From an uncultured Bacteroidales bacterium (GTDB taxonomy: Bacteria; Bacteroidota; Bacteroidia; Bacteroidales; UBA932): 64,000 bases of DNA. The notes under the pieces were generated by a model. That model was not told where the DNA came from. It saw only the letters and a list, made by a program, of their open reading frames with translations, and searched no databases. This document shows positions 43,867 to 54,028 of this stretch, in pieces. Position numbers and translations under genes: made by a program. Each line of letters opens with the position of its first letter. The first letter of the stretch is position 1. Location of the stretch: the NCBI GenBank assembly GCA_900546395.1, contig URDD01000003.1, forward strand, positions 1 to 64,000, read 5' to 3'.

Positions 43867-46800
43867 CTCGGTATGCTTTTGGCGTACATCCGAATTTGGC
43901 GGAGAAATTTTTGAAGAATGTACCTCTGTTGCTGAATCCGGACTTGTATATTATTTCATCTACAGACAGACGTGTAGTTGTAAGCAGCTGTTGTGCATAA
44001 GTCAGCCGGTATTCTCTGATAATGTTGCTTGGAGTGATATTTATGATTTTTTCAAGCCTGTGGTAAAGATTTCTTATGCTCATTCCCATTTCTTTTGCAA
44101 TTGTACCGGTGGTAAGACTGCTGTCTGTAATATTTTCGTTTATTATGCCGAACATTTTTTCCAGGAACTGCTTATCTTCAGAGTGAAGCATCTTTCCTTC
44201 GCTGAATTCATAAGTGCTGATTGCTGATTTATAATATTCGCGCAGAGTCGTGACTCTTTTAAGGCTGTTTTTGACAGTTCTCTTCAGTGTTTTTGCATTT
44301 ATTGGAAGAGGTAGTGTAACATCGGAATAATCTATATCCGATGATTCTGCATCTTGAAGGCTTGTGATGAAGACAACCGGTATTTTTACTGTCAGTTTGT
44401 CTTGTTTTATAGATTTGAGAAGTTTTTTTACATCATCTCTCATATGTATATTTTCACCTATAATTATGTCAGGATGCCCGGATTCCATTTCCTCCTGAAA
44501 TAGTTTGGTTTTGCTGAATGTTTTGATGTTGAATTCATTGGAAAACATTTCAGCTATAGCATTTATTATACCGGTATCAGTTCCGATAATAAACATAGTC
44601 TGAAGATCAAGTTCAGTTGAAAACTGCTTTATACCTTCTTTTTCTATCATGTTTATATGGCTGTGCTGGAGAAGTTCAATATCAAATTTTCCGTCACTGA
44701 TTATTTCTTTGCCGCCATACTCCGCTTTACCGGCAGGTAGTTTGATTTTGAATGCAAATATGTTGTCACCTTCTGAATATTCCATACTTCCGCCCAGAGA
44801 GACTGCGTAGTTGTATGAAATGACAAGTCGTATTCCGTCTTGGAACGATTCGCCGCTTTCTCCCTTTTTCTGGAACTCCTCCATCATATCGTATCTGTCT
44901 GTGATTTTACGGAACTCCTCTTCAGAAAGCCAAGTACCCTCGACTTCAATAGATATTGTCATATAATCTTCGGATGTCTGTATGCTTGTAAATATCTTTC
45001 CTTTCTTCTTTACATGCAGAAAGGCGTTTGTCATTGTCATATCAAGAATAGCCGAAATCTTTTTAGGGTCACTGGCATACATGATGTTTTCGGGAGTTTT
45101 GATTTCAAGATCAATGTTTCTTTCCTCTGCCAGTGTCCTGTAGCTTCCGGCCACTTCGCCAAGATACTCTGATACCGGGAATATCTTGGTGTCAGAACTG
45201 CTGCTTGTATTGGTTTCGCTGGATTCCCTGAAGTCATGCAGCATATGTATCATGTGCTCAAGTTTTGAACATTCTTTAAGAATCCGTGCGCTGTAATCTT
45301 TTATCAGACTGTCAGAGTTCTGGTATTCTAGAATCTGTTGCCCGGGGACGGAAATCATAGATACTGGAATGGCCATTTGCTGTGCAATGTTTTCCATAAG
45401 ATGCGCATTTTGAAGAAGCGACTCCTCCCTTCTTGAGATTTCGATTTTTTCCATAAGTCTCTGCTTTTTCTGTTTGCGCCGTCTGTGGTAGTACAGACCA
45501 GTGATAGCAATGGTAGAAAGTATTGACAGCGCATAAAGTGATTTAGCCAGAAAACTGAGATACCACGGGGATTTGATTCTTATATTCAGAGTCTTTACAG
45601 GACTGGATTCTCCTGTTATCACATTACGGTATTTTATGCCCAGAGTATATTTTCCCGGACGTTTTTCATTGAACTTTATTTCGGAAGAAGATTCTGTCCA
45701 AACTTTGTTGTGCCGGTCTGTACTATATTCGTATATATAGTTGCTGCTGTTGACATAGTCCAGGACAATGGCTTTTATTGCAAACAGCTGTTCTCCTGGT
45801 TTTATTTTGAGAACTCCTTTTTTCAGAGCGTCATTGATGGGGACTACCTTGTCATTTATCTGCACGCTTTTAATATGAAGGTCAGGATAGAATGGAGCTG
45901 CATTGTAGTTGTCAGACTCAACGGTTACAAATCCTGTAGTACCTCCTAAAAACATAATATCCTGATTCTTGTCATAGTAGGCAGCTCCGTCACTGTATTC
46001 CATTATATTGACACCGTAAGAGTAGCCGTATTTCGTATGTCGTCCTGTTTTGGTGTCGTATCCTATAAGTCCGTTGTTAGTGGTTATGAACAGCATTCCA
46101 TCTTTATCTTCCAGAATGCCGTGCACGAGGTTGCGTATTTCCGTTTCGTGAATCTCTCCGGAAGAGTCTATATAAAGCAATCCCCAACTTGTCCCTATCC
46201 ATAGGATTCCGTTTTCAGATCTGTGAATAGCCCATACGTCATTTGCTATTTCTGCGCGTCCTTTCTCGAATGTGGTATTCACAGAAACTCCAGTATCAGG
46301 AAAGTAATGTATTAACCCGCCGCCACGGTTCCCAATCCATATCGTTTTGTCAATATCTGCGTATAAAGTAAAAAAGAAATTTTTGTCTTTGAATTTTTCT
46401 CCGAAATCAAGTTTGCTCCATTCTGAAATGTAAGGTGCTCCATTTTTCTCGTCTATTGTAAGTTTGAAGACACCGCAGCCTACCGTGGCCACCCATATTA
46501 TGTTTTTATCACTTTCATATATAGAGTGTATATATTTTAAGTCTGGAGGCAGATTCCCGCCGAGATTGTGTATTTTATTGTCGGAAAATGACAGGTAGTC
46601 TATTCCGGCTCCCTCCGAGCCAATATATATGAGTCCTCTTCTGCTTTCTTCAAGGGCAAAAACCGCATTGTCCGAAAGCTCTGAGTCGGATGCTGTAATT
46701 CTTTTCATATTGTCTATTCCGCCAGAATGTATTCCTCCGGGAACGACTATCAGCCCTTCACCTTTTGTCGCTATCCACAAGTCTCCGCGACTGTCAAGTA

Positions 46801-47878
46801 GAAGGTTTCTTATAGGTTTGGAGATACGTAACGGCAATTTGTCATAGCTGTATGACCTGAATGTCTTTTCATGGTTTGCATACATGAACACACCCTGGCC
46901 GTCACTGCCTATCCATACGATGTCCTGTCTGGAATCCTTGAGAAGATAAAAGACTCCGCAGTTTATAGGAAGTCTGCTTTTTGAGTATTTTTCCGGGGAG
47001 CCCGGTGTATATGACAGCTTTGTTACACCGTCGAAAAGATATGAAATGAGAAAATCATTTCCAGTCTTTATTGCGTAAGATACTTTTCCGTATTGTTTTA
47101 TATCAGGACTGATATCGTCAATGTATTCGAGTACCTCATTGGCTGTGTTGAAAAGATAAAGAATGCCTTTGTTGTCAATCACAGGTATGAAACTCGATTT
47201 GTCTGGAAAAGAATATTGTATTTCTAATCTGAACAGAAGCTCCGGGGTCTCGATACTGCAAGGCATATCAGCTCTTTTGCCCCTCTTGAATCTGGTTTTA
47301 TATATGCCGTCAGAAAGGAACAGATATATGGAATCTCCGTTTCCCGTCCAGCAGTTTATAAAATCATCGAATTTTTCCGGAAGCTTCAGGCTTACTTCTT
47401 TGAATGATGAAGAATTCTCACAGTATCCGTAAGTCTTTCCTGAAGATGTTATGACTATTGTTTCGTTTTTGTTCCTGCTCAGCAGATGGTATATTCCCTG
47501 GAATTCCTTGTGTTGCTCTATGACTTTGTCACTATCCATAAGGTCCAGTCCGTAGTTTGTCCTCAGCCAGTAGTATCCGTCTTGGGTAGGCTGTATTTTT
47601 TCTATAAGGTTTCCGGACAATGCTTTCATCTGGCTTCCGGTTTGCGGGTAGCAAACCATTTCCTGTCCATCCCAAATGTTGAGACCTTCGCATGTGCCTA
47701 TCCAGATAAATCCGTCCCTGTCTTGACTCAGGCATAATACTGAGTTGTTGCTTATGCCTTCCATGCTTGATATTTGGCGTATGTTTCCTGCGTTACTGCT
47801 TTGTATGGTAAAGTATGAAATAATGCAAGAAAGTACGATTTTTAGTGTTCTCGGTGTCATGAATGTGATATTTTTCAT
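43841..47878 (-). CDS. Hybrid two-component regulator (HTCS) with degenerate kinase and receiver
   Basis: This 1345-aa inner-membrane regulator has a periplasmic sensor of beta-propeller repeats (IWIGTCEGLNIWD, IVWIGSDGQGVFMY, LWIATKGEGL, IWIGNRGGGL and others), a Y_Y_Y domain, a transmembrane helix, histidine-kinase-like, receiver-like and AraC-type DNA-binding domains. The kinase H-box reads NIAQQMAIP, with Gln833 where His is expected. The G1 box is EVEGTWLS instead of DxGxG. In the receiver the acceptor Asp is Glu1142 (IIIGENIHM) and the switch Lys is lost (LPLP). The HTH (IAKEMGMSIRNLYHRLEKI, SVDEIIYKSGFSN) is intact. ATG 47878 is preferred because the longer frame overlaps susC. It probably controls the divergent glycan operon. 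Confidence 0.9.
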   Translation of the reverse strand: MKNITFMTPRTLKIVLSCIISYFTIQSSNAGNIRQISSMEGISNNSVLCLSQDRDGFIWIGTCEGLNIWDGQEMVCYPQTGSQMKALSGNLIEKIQPTQDGYYWLRTNYGLDLMDSDKVIEQHKEFQGIYHLLSRNKNETIVITSSGKTYGYCENSSSFKEVSLKLPEKFDDFINCWTGNGDSIYLFLSDGIYKTRFKRGKRADMPCSIETPELLFRLEIQYSFPDKSSFIPVIDNKGILYLFNTANEVLEYIDDISPDIKQYGKVSYAIKTGNDFLISYLFDGVTKLSYTPGSPEKYSKSRLPINCGVFYLLKDSRQDIVWIGSDGQGVFMYANHEKTFRSYSYDKLPLRISKPIRNLLLDSRGDLWIATKGEGLIVVPGGIHSGGIDNMKRITASDSELSDNAVFALEESRRGLIYIGSEGAGIDYLSFSDNKIHNLGGNLPPDLKYIHSIYESDKNIIWVATVGCGVFKLTIDEKNGAPYISEWSKLDFGEKFKDKNFFFTLYADIDKTIWIGNRGGGLIHYFPDTGVSVNTTFEKGRAEIANDVWAIHRSENGILWIGTSWGLLYIDSSGEIHETEIRNLVHGILEDKDGMLFITTNNGLIGYDTKTGRHTKYGYSYGVNIMEYSDGAAYYDKNQDIMFLGGTTGFVTVESDNYNAAPFYPDLHIKSVQINDKVVPINDALKKGVLKIKPGEQLFAIKAIVLDYVNSSNYIYEYSTDRHNKVWTESSSEIKFNEKRPGKYTLGIKYRNVITGESSPVKTLNIRIKSPWYLSFLAKSLYALSILSTIAITGLYYHRRRKQKKQRLMEKIEISRREESLLQNAHLMENIAQQMAIPVSMISVPGQQILEYQNSDSLIKDYSARILKECSKLEHMIHMLHDFRESSETNTSSSSDTKIFPVSEYLGEVAGSYRTLAEERNIDLEIKTPENIMYASDPKKISAILDMTMTNAFLHVKKKGKIFTSIQTSEDYMTISIEVEGTWLSEEEFRKITDRYDMMEEFQKKGESGESFQDGIRLVISYNYAVSLGGSMEYSEGDNIFAFKIKLPAGKAEYGGKEIISDGKFDIELLQHSHINMIEKEGIKQFSTELDLQTMFIIGTDTGIINAIAEMFSNEFNIKTFSKTKLFQEEMESGHPDIIIGENIHMRDDVKKLLKSIKQDKLTVKIPVVFITSLQDAESSDIDYSDVTLPLPINAKTLKRTVKNSLKRVTTLREYYKSAISTYEFSEGKMLHSEDKQFLEKMFGIINENITDSSLTTGTIAKEMGMSIRNLYHRLEKIINITPSNIIREYRLTYAQQLLTTTRLSVDEIIYKSGFSNRGTFFKNFSAKFGCTPKAYRENNKKGLE

Positions 47879-47971
47879 AAAAATACACCGTTTTTCCATA
47901 TTTGAAAACTCTTTTTGTATATAGCGTACTAAAATTACACAAAAATGTACTCGTAATGTTTTTTTAACAGA

Positions 47972-47979
47972 TACATTTG
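47972..47979 (+). promoter_or_regulatory. -7 box of the glycan-uptake operon
   Basis: TACATTTG is a full TAnnTTTG match, 38 bp before the SusC start codon. No TTTG lies at the right distance upstream, which fits a promoter that needs an activator such as the neighbouring HTCS. Confidence 0.55.
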
Positions 47980-48017
47980 TGCAAAATTTAAATACAACTA
48001 AATACGGATAACCAGTT

Positions 48018-51000
48018 ATGAACAATCGAATTTTAAGTTCAGTCTTGCGACTGTCTGTCGCACTGCTGTCTTGTCTGGTTGCAGCAGGTCTATCTGACAT
48101 TTATGGTCAAACATCCGTGAGGTCAGTAAAAGGTGTAGTTACTGACAGTAACGGACAGCCGGTGCCAGGTGTCTCTGTAATCATTAAAGGTACCCAAAAA
48201 GGAGCGTCAACTGATCTTGACGGTGCTTATGTTGTCGAGGGAGTCAATGAATCAGACAAACTCGAATTCGTATGTATGGGATACAAAACAGTTCTTGAGG
48301 AAGTCGGTTCAAGAACATCAATCCCGGTTACATTGTATGAGGACACAAGTTATCTTGATGAGGTCGTGGTAGTAGGATATGGAACTACGACCAGGAAACA
48401 CATCATTTCATCTGTGTCAACGGTAAACAGGGCTACAATTTCCAACAGGCCTGTGGCTAATATCCAGCAGGCATTGCAGGGAGCAGCGGCAAACCTTGTA
48501 ATCCAGAACCGCAACTATGACCCTACAGGCGACAATCAGATGAACCTTTCTATCCGTGGTGTAAATACCATGGGTAACAATACTCCTTTGGTCGTCATTG
48601 ATGGTATTCCTCAGGCAGAGGCTTCAAGAATGAATGATATCAACCCTAATGATATTGAGTCTGTCAACATTCTGAAAGATGCCGGTTCTTCTGCCATTTA
48701 TGGTGCAAGGTCGTCAAACGGTGTTATTCTTATCACTACGAAATCAGGTCATAAGGAAGTTGCCCCTAGCATTTCTTTCAGTGCCCAGCTTGGAGCTCAG
48801 GACCCGCATATATTGTGGAATCCGGTGCCTTCATATATGAATTCAATTCTAAGAAATGAGGCTCTTGTCAATTCAGGACGCGACCCTATATTTACTGCAG
48901 CCGAAATACGCGATATGTATGAGCATGGTGACTGTGAACCGTTTGTTCGTCAGGCTATGCAGACTGCTCTTCAGCAGAATTATAACATCAGTGTTTCTGG
49001 AGGTACGAAGCATACTACTTATATGATTTCCGCCGGTTATTTTGACCAGAATTCCAACTATATCGGTCCGAAGTACGGAAATGAGAGGTATAATGTACGT
49101 TCAAATGTAACGACAGAGTGGGGAAGACTTAAAGTTGGAGCAAATGTGAGTTACTCCAGAATGGAGAGAAACCAGCCTACTACATCAGGCTTTCTTTTTG
49201 CCGATTTGGCAAGGTTCCCTACCTACTACTTCTACCGCACGATGGATGAGAACAATGTTTTCTATGCAAATAACTATAAGTATGGCGGATGTGGAGCTGT
49301 CCTTGCAGGGCTGGTTGCCGGAGGATACAACAAGTACGATAATGAATATGTTAGCGGAACTTTCAATGCTGACATCAAGATTATAGAAGGACTCAAACTT
49401 CGCGGTGTGCTGAGTGCAGAGTCAAGAAATGAGCACAGATTCTCTGACCATATGTCTTATATGGTAGCAACAGACAATGGAAGCAACTGGGCTGATCCTT
49501 CGACTGCAGTTCTTTCAGGAAGCACTACAGCGCCTGCAGACGACTGGGTGGGAAAAGATACCTATCTTAACGGCCAGGTACTTTTGGATTTCAACAGGAC
49601 ATTCAAGAAGCATAACGTGACCGCTCTTGTCGGATGGTCTCAGGAATCAAGAAAACATTATTCAGTAAGTGCTTCCAAAAAGTATCTCAATGATCTTAAC
49701 CAGCCTGGAGAAGGAACTGTTACTGATGATGCAGGAACAAAACTGTCCAGTCAGGACAATACACGTTCTGCTCTTCAGTCATGGTTCGGAAGGGTCGGCT
49801 ATTCATTCGATGAGAGATACTATGTTGAATTTACTGCCAGGTATGATATGTCATCCAAGTTCCTTAAAATCAGAAATGGAGGATTTTTTCCCGCAGTTTC
49901 TGCAGGATGGAGGGTGTCTCAGGAGAGTTTTATGGAAAACTACAGATATAATGTAGGCGACCTTAAACTCAGGGCTTCTTACGGTATGAACGGAAACCAG
50001 CAGGATGTGGGTCTTTACGACTTCATGACAACATACGGAATATGGACTGATGCATATGGTTTCAACGGTACTACAGTTCCTGGTCTTATGTTCACTATGG
50101 GAAATGCAGCCCTTACTTGGGAGAAGTCTAAGACATTCAATGTGGGTATAGATGCTTCTTTTTTCAAAAACTCATTGAGTGTGAATCTAGATTATTTCTA
50201 CAAGAGGACATCTGATATTCTTCTTCCTGCAATTGTGCCTGGAGTGTTCGGAGCAAGCATTGCCAAGGAAAACAGAGGTGTTCTTGACAACCAGGGATGG
50301 GAGTTGACCATAAACTATAATCTCAACAAAGGAGACTGGAACCACAACTTCTCTCTGAACCTTGCGGATTCCATGAACAAGGTAGTTAAATATGGTACGC
50401 CTAATATTGCTTCAAATGACGGCGTGACAGTACTTATTCAGGAAGGCCTTCCTTTGAATTCATATTATGGATATAAGGTAGAAGGATACTTCACAGGATA
50501 TGAGGAAATACAGAATGCTGCAATACCTTCTACTATCGACCGTTCACAGCTCAGGCCTGGTGACGTTAAATATAAGGATATCAATGAGGACGGTGTCATA
50601 AATTCTGATGACAGGACTTATCTTGGCTACGGATTCCCACGCTACACATTTGGATTCAGTTATGGATTCAACTGGAAAGGACTTGATTTCCATATTATGC
50701 TTCAGGGTGTCCTCAAAAGGACTAATGCTATCCGCGGAGAACTTGTGGAACCATTCCACTCAGACTATGGTATGACTATGTATGAGCACCAGTTGGATTA
50801 CTGGGCTCCGGACAATACGGATGCGACATGGCCGAGACTTGCGGTAACCGGTACTGTCAGTGCAACAAATAACTGGGGACAGCCTGGATCAGAAATCAAT
50901 ATGATCAACGGTGCATATCTGAGGGTCAAGAATATTCAGATAGGATATACATTACCTGAAAAATGGACAAGGAAATTCGCCTGCAAGGCTCTTAGAATTT

Positions 51001-51158
51001 ATGTAGATGCCCAGAATCCTCTGACATTCACAAAATATGGCTTTGTCGATCCTGAGACAACAGAATTCGGAAGCAATATGAGCAGAGGCGGAGCAAACTC
51101 TGTGAGAAACTACCCTACTTTGCGTTATTGGGGTGGAGGTATAAACTTGACTTTTTAA
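48018..51158 (+). CDS. SusC-like TonB-dependent outer-membrane transporter
   Basis: This 1046-aa transporter imports oligosaccharides through the outer membrane with energy from TonB. After a signal peptide comes a carboxypeptidase-D-like domain (VKGVVTDSNGQPVPGVSVII, about residues 36-110), then the SusC-specific TonB-box region DEVVVVGYGTT, the plug (SIRGVNTMGNNTPLVVIDGI and NILKDAGSSAIYGARSSNGV) and a 22-strand barrel ending RYWGGGINLTF. Length and motifs are complete. It heads the operon and forms the lidded transporter with the SusD-like protein encoded 12 bp downstream. Confidence 0.96.
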   Translation: MNNRILSSVLRLSVALLSCLVAAGLSDIYGQTSVRSVKGVVTDSNGQPVPGVSVIIKGTQKGASTDLDGAYVVEGVNESDKLEFVCMGYKTVLEEVGSRTSIPVTLYEDTSYLDEVVVVGYGTTTRKHIISSVSTVNRATISNRPVANIQQALQGAAANLVIQNRNYDPTGDNQMNLSIRGVNTMGNNTPLVVIDGIPQAEASRMNDINPNDIESVNILKDAGSSAIYGARSSNGVILITTKSGHKEVAPSISFSAQLGAQDPHILWNPVPSYMNSILRNEALVNSGRDPIFTAAEIRDMYEHGDCEPFVRQAMQTALQQNYNISVSGGTKHTTYMISAGYFDQNSNYIGPKYGNERYNVRSNVTTEWGRLKVGANVSYSRMERNQPTTSGFLFADLARFPTYYFYRTMDENNVFYANNYKYGGCGAVLAGLVAGGYNKYDNEYVSGTFNADIKIIEGLKLRGVLSAESRNEHRFSDHMSYMVATDNGSNWADPSTAVLSGSTTAPADDWVGKDTYLNGQVLLDFNRTFKKHNVTALVGWSQESRKHYSVSASKKYLNDLNQPGEGTVTDDAGTKLSSQDNTRSALQSWFGRVGYSFDERYYVEFTARYDMSSKFLKIRNGGFFPAVSAGWRVSQESFMENYRYNVGDLKLRASYGMNGNQQDVGLYDFMTTYGIWTDAYGFNGTTVPGLMFTMGNAALTWEKSKTFNVGIDASFFKNSLSVNLDYFYKRTSDILLPAIVPGVFGASIAKENRGVLDNQGWELTINYNLNKGDWNHNFSLNLADSMNKVVKYGTPNIASNDGVTVLIQEGLPLNSYYGYKVEGYFTGYEEIQNAAIPSTIDRSQLRPGDVKYKDINEDGVINSDDRTYLGYGFPRYTFGFSYGFNWKGLDFHIMLQGVLKRTNAIRGELVEPFHSDYGMTMYEHQLDYWAPDNTDATWPRLAVTGTVSATNNWGQPGSEINMINGAYLRVKNIQIGYTLPEKWTRKFACKALRIYVDAQNPLTFTKYGFVDPETTEFGSNMSRGGANSVRNYPTLRYWGGGINLTF

Positions 51159-51170
51159 CAGGAAAAGCAT

Positions 51171-52826
51171 ATGAAGAAAATATATCTACTTTTTACATAT
51201 CTGTTGGTTATCTCGGGCTGTGTGGGTATCGAGCAGTACCCTACAAATTCCTATACGGATGAAAATTTCTGGGAATACGAAGACAACTGTATGGCGGCAT
51301 TGTATCTGGCATATAACCAGTATTGGAATGCCGACAAATACTTCGGTAACAATATTCTTTCCGATGATGTTTATGGAAGCAGGCACTCGCTGGATGCCAC
51401 TAATGTAGCTACCGGGCTAGCCAATACTACAGGCGGCAGATTTTCAAGTGAGTGGAATGATTGTTATCAGGAACTAAGGACAATCCATACTGCACTGGAC
51501 AATCAGGACAGAATGAATCTTCCTGCTGATGTAAAGGCAAGGCTTGTAGCTGAGCTCAGATTACTCAGGGCATTTACATATATGAGACTTACTGCATGGT
51601 TCGGTGATGTGCCGTTTTTGGTTACAAATCCGACCTTGCCGGAGTCAAAGGACATTGCAAGGACAAGTGAGGCAACTATAAAGGCTTTCATTCACGAAGA
51701 ACTTGAAGCTGTTTCCCATATACTTCCTAAGAATACAGAGATTCCTACTGCTGAGAATGGAAGAGTGACTTGCGGAACAGCCATAGCTTTGAATGCAAGA
51801 GCATATCTTCTTGACAATGACTTTGAAAACTGTGCAAGAGAGTGTGAGAAACTGATAAACTCCGATGAATTCGGCACTTACTCACTTGAGCAGAGTTACG
51901 CAGAGCTTTTCAAGACAGGCCATTACGGACCGGAGTCAATCCTCACAATCGAGTTTGCATATGAAGGAGATGTTTCCAATATCAAGAGAAGTTGGGATAC
52001 TTCAAGGCGTATTCCTATGTCTATAGGTGCGGGTGGAATTGTTGACTTCTCTCCTACTCAGGAACTTGTTGACTGCTTCAGGAAAGTTGACGGAACGGAG
52101 GCTTCGGATACTGATTATAAGGATAGGGATTTACGCTTTTACTCTACAATCGCTTACAACGGATGTACACTTGATATTCCTGAGGCAAAGAACTGTAAAA
52201 TTATCGGTTCCGAAGGCGTAGGTAAAGGAACTTATACATGCTGGACAAATCCGGATGACGAGAAAGAGGCCCAGAAGAAAGATGCCGCATTGTGCGATTC
52301 ATACAACGGCTCACATGACAGGACAATGACAGGTTATTACAACATAAAGAACTTTGTTGCAAATACTGTCGGTGCCGGCGGCGGATCCTACAAGTCCATT
52401 ATGGAAATGCGTTATGCAGAAGTGCTTCTGATGTATGCCGAATCTATGAACGAGACAGGCAAGATGACAGAGGACATATGGAACAAGACCATCAAGCCTC
52501 TTCGTGTCAGGGCAGGTTTCCATGACAACTATTGTTCATATCCTGCCGGTGCGGATATGAGAGAGACGATCAGACAGGAGCGTCGTGTAGAGCTTGCTCT
52601 TGAGGGAAGAAGATGCTTCGATATCCGCAGATGGGCTTTGCTGGACAATCCGTCACTTAAAACGACAGGAGCTTCTGTCCTTACTTCACAGGCAACAGGT
52701 GCACCTTTCCTTGACAATGGTGACAACATCAAATGTCCTGCACCATATAATATGAAATACTGGTTCCCGGTACCTCAGAGCGAAAGAGATAAAAACAGCA
52801 AACTTACCCAAAATCCGGGCTGGTAA
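51171..52826 (+). CDS. SusD-like glycan-binding lipoprotein
   Basis: This 551-aa surface lipoprotein (lipobox VISGC, Cys17) forms the lid of the SusC-like transporter and captures glycan. TPR-like helices are visible through LRLLRAFTYMRLTAWFGDVP and GTAIALNARAYLL. The C-terminal RagB/SusD block includes YKSIMEMRYAEVLLMYAES, the usual RQERRVELALEGRRCFDIRR and the ending LTQNPGW. All family landmarks are present. Confidence 0.95.
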   Translation: MKKIYLLFTYLLVISGCVGIEQYPTNSYTDENFWEYEDNCMAALYLAYNQYWNADKYFGNNILSDDVYGSRHSLDATNVATGLANTTGGRFSSEWNDCYQELRTIHTALDNQDRMNLPADVKARLVAELRLLRAFTYMRLTAWFGDVPFLVTNPTLPESKDIARTSEATIKAFIHEELEAVSHILPKNTEIPTAENGRVTCGTAIALNARAYLLDNDFENCARECEKLINSDEFGTYSLEQSYAELFKTGHYGPESILTIEFAYEGDVSNIKRSWDTSRRIPMSIGAGGIVDFSPTQELVDCFRKVDGTEASDTDYKDRDLRFYSTIAYNGCTLDIPEAKNCKIIGSEGVGKGTYTCWTNPDDEKEAQKKDAALCDSYNGSHDRTMTGYYNIKNFVANTVGAGGGSYKSIMEMRYAEVLLMYAESMNETGKMTEDIWNKTIKPLRVRAGFHDNYCSYPAGADMRETIRQERRVELALEGRRCFDIRRWALLDNPSLKTTGASVLTSQATGAPFLDNGDNIKCPAPYNMKYWFPVPQSERDKNSKLTQNPGW

Positions 52827-52856
52827 TAGTATCTATCTTACTAAAACAGCAAACAA

Positions 52857-54017
52857 ATGACAAATATATTGAAACATAAATTATTCTTGCCAGTCTTGTT
52901 CGCGGCAGTGCTTACAGGATGTATGCCAGAGGGCAGGGATATCAACTACAATATAGTTCCCGGTGATGAGCTTTATGCACCGCAGAATGAAACTTCAGTT
53001 GACCTGGCCAGAGGCAGTGATATAGAATTCAGCTGGGCTCCCGCTATGGCAGAAGACAATGGTTACATATCTTACGAAATACTTTTCGATAAGGAGGACG
53101 GGGATTTTTCAGAACCTATTTCTTCTGTTCCAAGTCAGCTTAACGGGTCCAAGACTTCATTGGCAATGACTTCCAAGGATTTGAATGCAGTGGCCAGAGC
53201 TGCCGGTATAGGAGGAGCCTCTACAGGAAAACTTAAATGGACAGTACGTGCTTCAAAAGGAATTGGCGGAGTCGTTTATCCTGTATCTCATATCCTTGAG
53301 GTTGCTACAATGAATACAGTTACTCCAATACCTGAGACTCTTGTACTTAAGGGTGATGCTCTTGAAGACAGTGAAGGCATATCGTTGATTCTTTCACAGG
53401 GTATAGACAATACTCCTGCAACCGAGGGTGTATTCGAATGCTTTACAAAGATATCAGGCGGCAGTGAGTTCACTGTAGAAGATGAACTGGGACGTTTCTA
53501 TGTGCTCAATGACAACGGAACTGTTACAGAGTCTGCAGAGAAAAAGACCAATGCATTCCAGTCAGAAGCAATTTATTGGCTGAAAATAGACCTTGGAGTT
53601 ATGACATGGTCATCCAACACTGTATCAAAGGTAGAATTTTATGCTGCTGCCTGGGCTGACGGTTCTATGCAGACTGCAAGGGAGCCTATGACATATTCAG
53701 GAAAGGGAGTATGGGTTCTTGAAAACTATGCCAATACAGTTTCAGACAACTCTGCAAAGGATTCACGCCACAGATTCAATGTAACTCTCGGAGATGGCTC
53801 TATGCTCTACCTCGGAACATTGTCAAAACTCGGAACAGAATATACGGTAGATTATATGAAAGTCAACCTGTATTCAAAATCGGGTATAGGCAATGTCGAT
53901 TGGGACAAGACATATAATTTCCTTGAAGGAGACTGCGGCCGTGCTATGGATTGTTTCCTATATATGAATGGAGACAACCCTGCAGGTACCTGGTGGCACG
54001 AATATAAATTCAAATAA
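52857..54017 (+). CDS. SusE-like surface lipoprotein
   Basis: This 386-aa lipoprotein (lipobox LTGC, Cys22) has an N-terminal SusE Ig-like module (LYAPQNETSVDL to TVRASKG, with the landmark FDKEDGDFSEP) and C-terminal beta domains of SusF type that end TWWHEYKFK. In starch systems such proteins hold the glycan at the cell surface next to SusCD. Here the ligand is probably the alpha-mannan-like substrate of the operon. The C-terminal domain is related to that of the protein encoded at 55311 (shared FECFTK, YVL/YIL and GVW blocks). Confidence 0.85.
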   Translation: MTNILKHKLFLPVLFAAVLTGCMPEGRDINYNIVPGDELYAPQNETSVDLARGSDIEFSWAPAMAEDNGYISYEILFDKEDGDFSEPISSVPSQLNGSKTSLAMTSKDLNAVARAAGIGGASTGKLKWTVRASKGIGGVVYPVSHILEVATMNTVTPIPETLVLKGDALEDSEGISLILSQGIDNTPATEGVFECFTKISGGSEFTVEDELGRFYVLNDNGTVTESAEKKTNAFQSEAIYWLKIDLGVMTWSSNTVSKVEFYAAAWADGSMQTAREPMTYSGKGVWVLENYANTVSDNSAKDSRHRFNVTLGDGSMLYLGTLSKLGTEYTVDYMKVNLYSKSGIGNVDWDKTYNFLEGDCGRAMDCFLYMNGDNPAGTWWHEYKFK

Positions 54018-54028
54018 AAGCAACAATT

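Noticed and set aside
47879..48100. Longer 1419-aa start for the hybrid regulator
   Set aside because: The extra 74 residues overlap the susC signal-peptide coding region and its promoter, and precede a normal leader starting at 47878.
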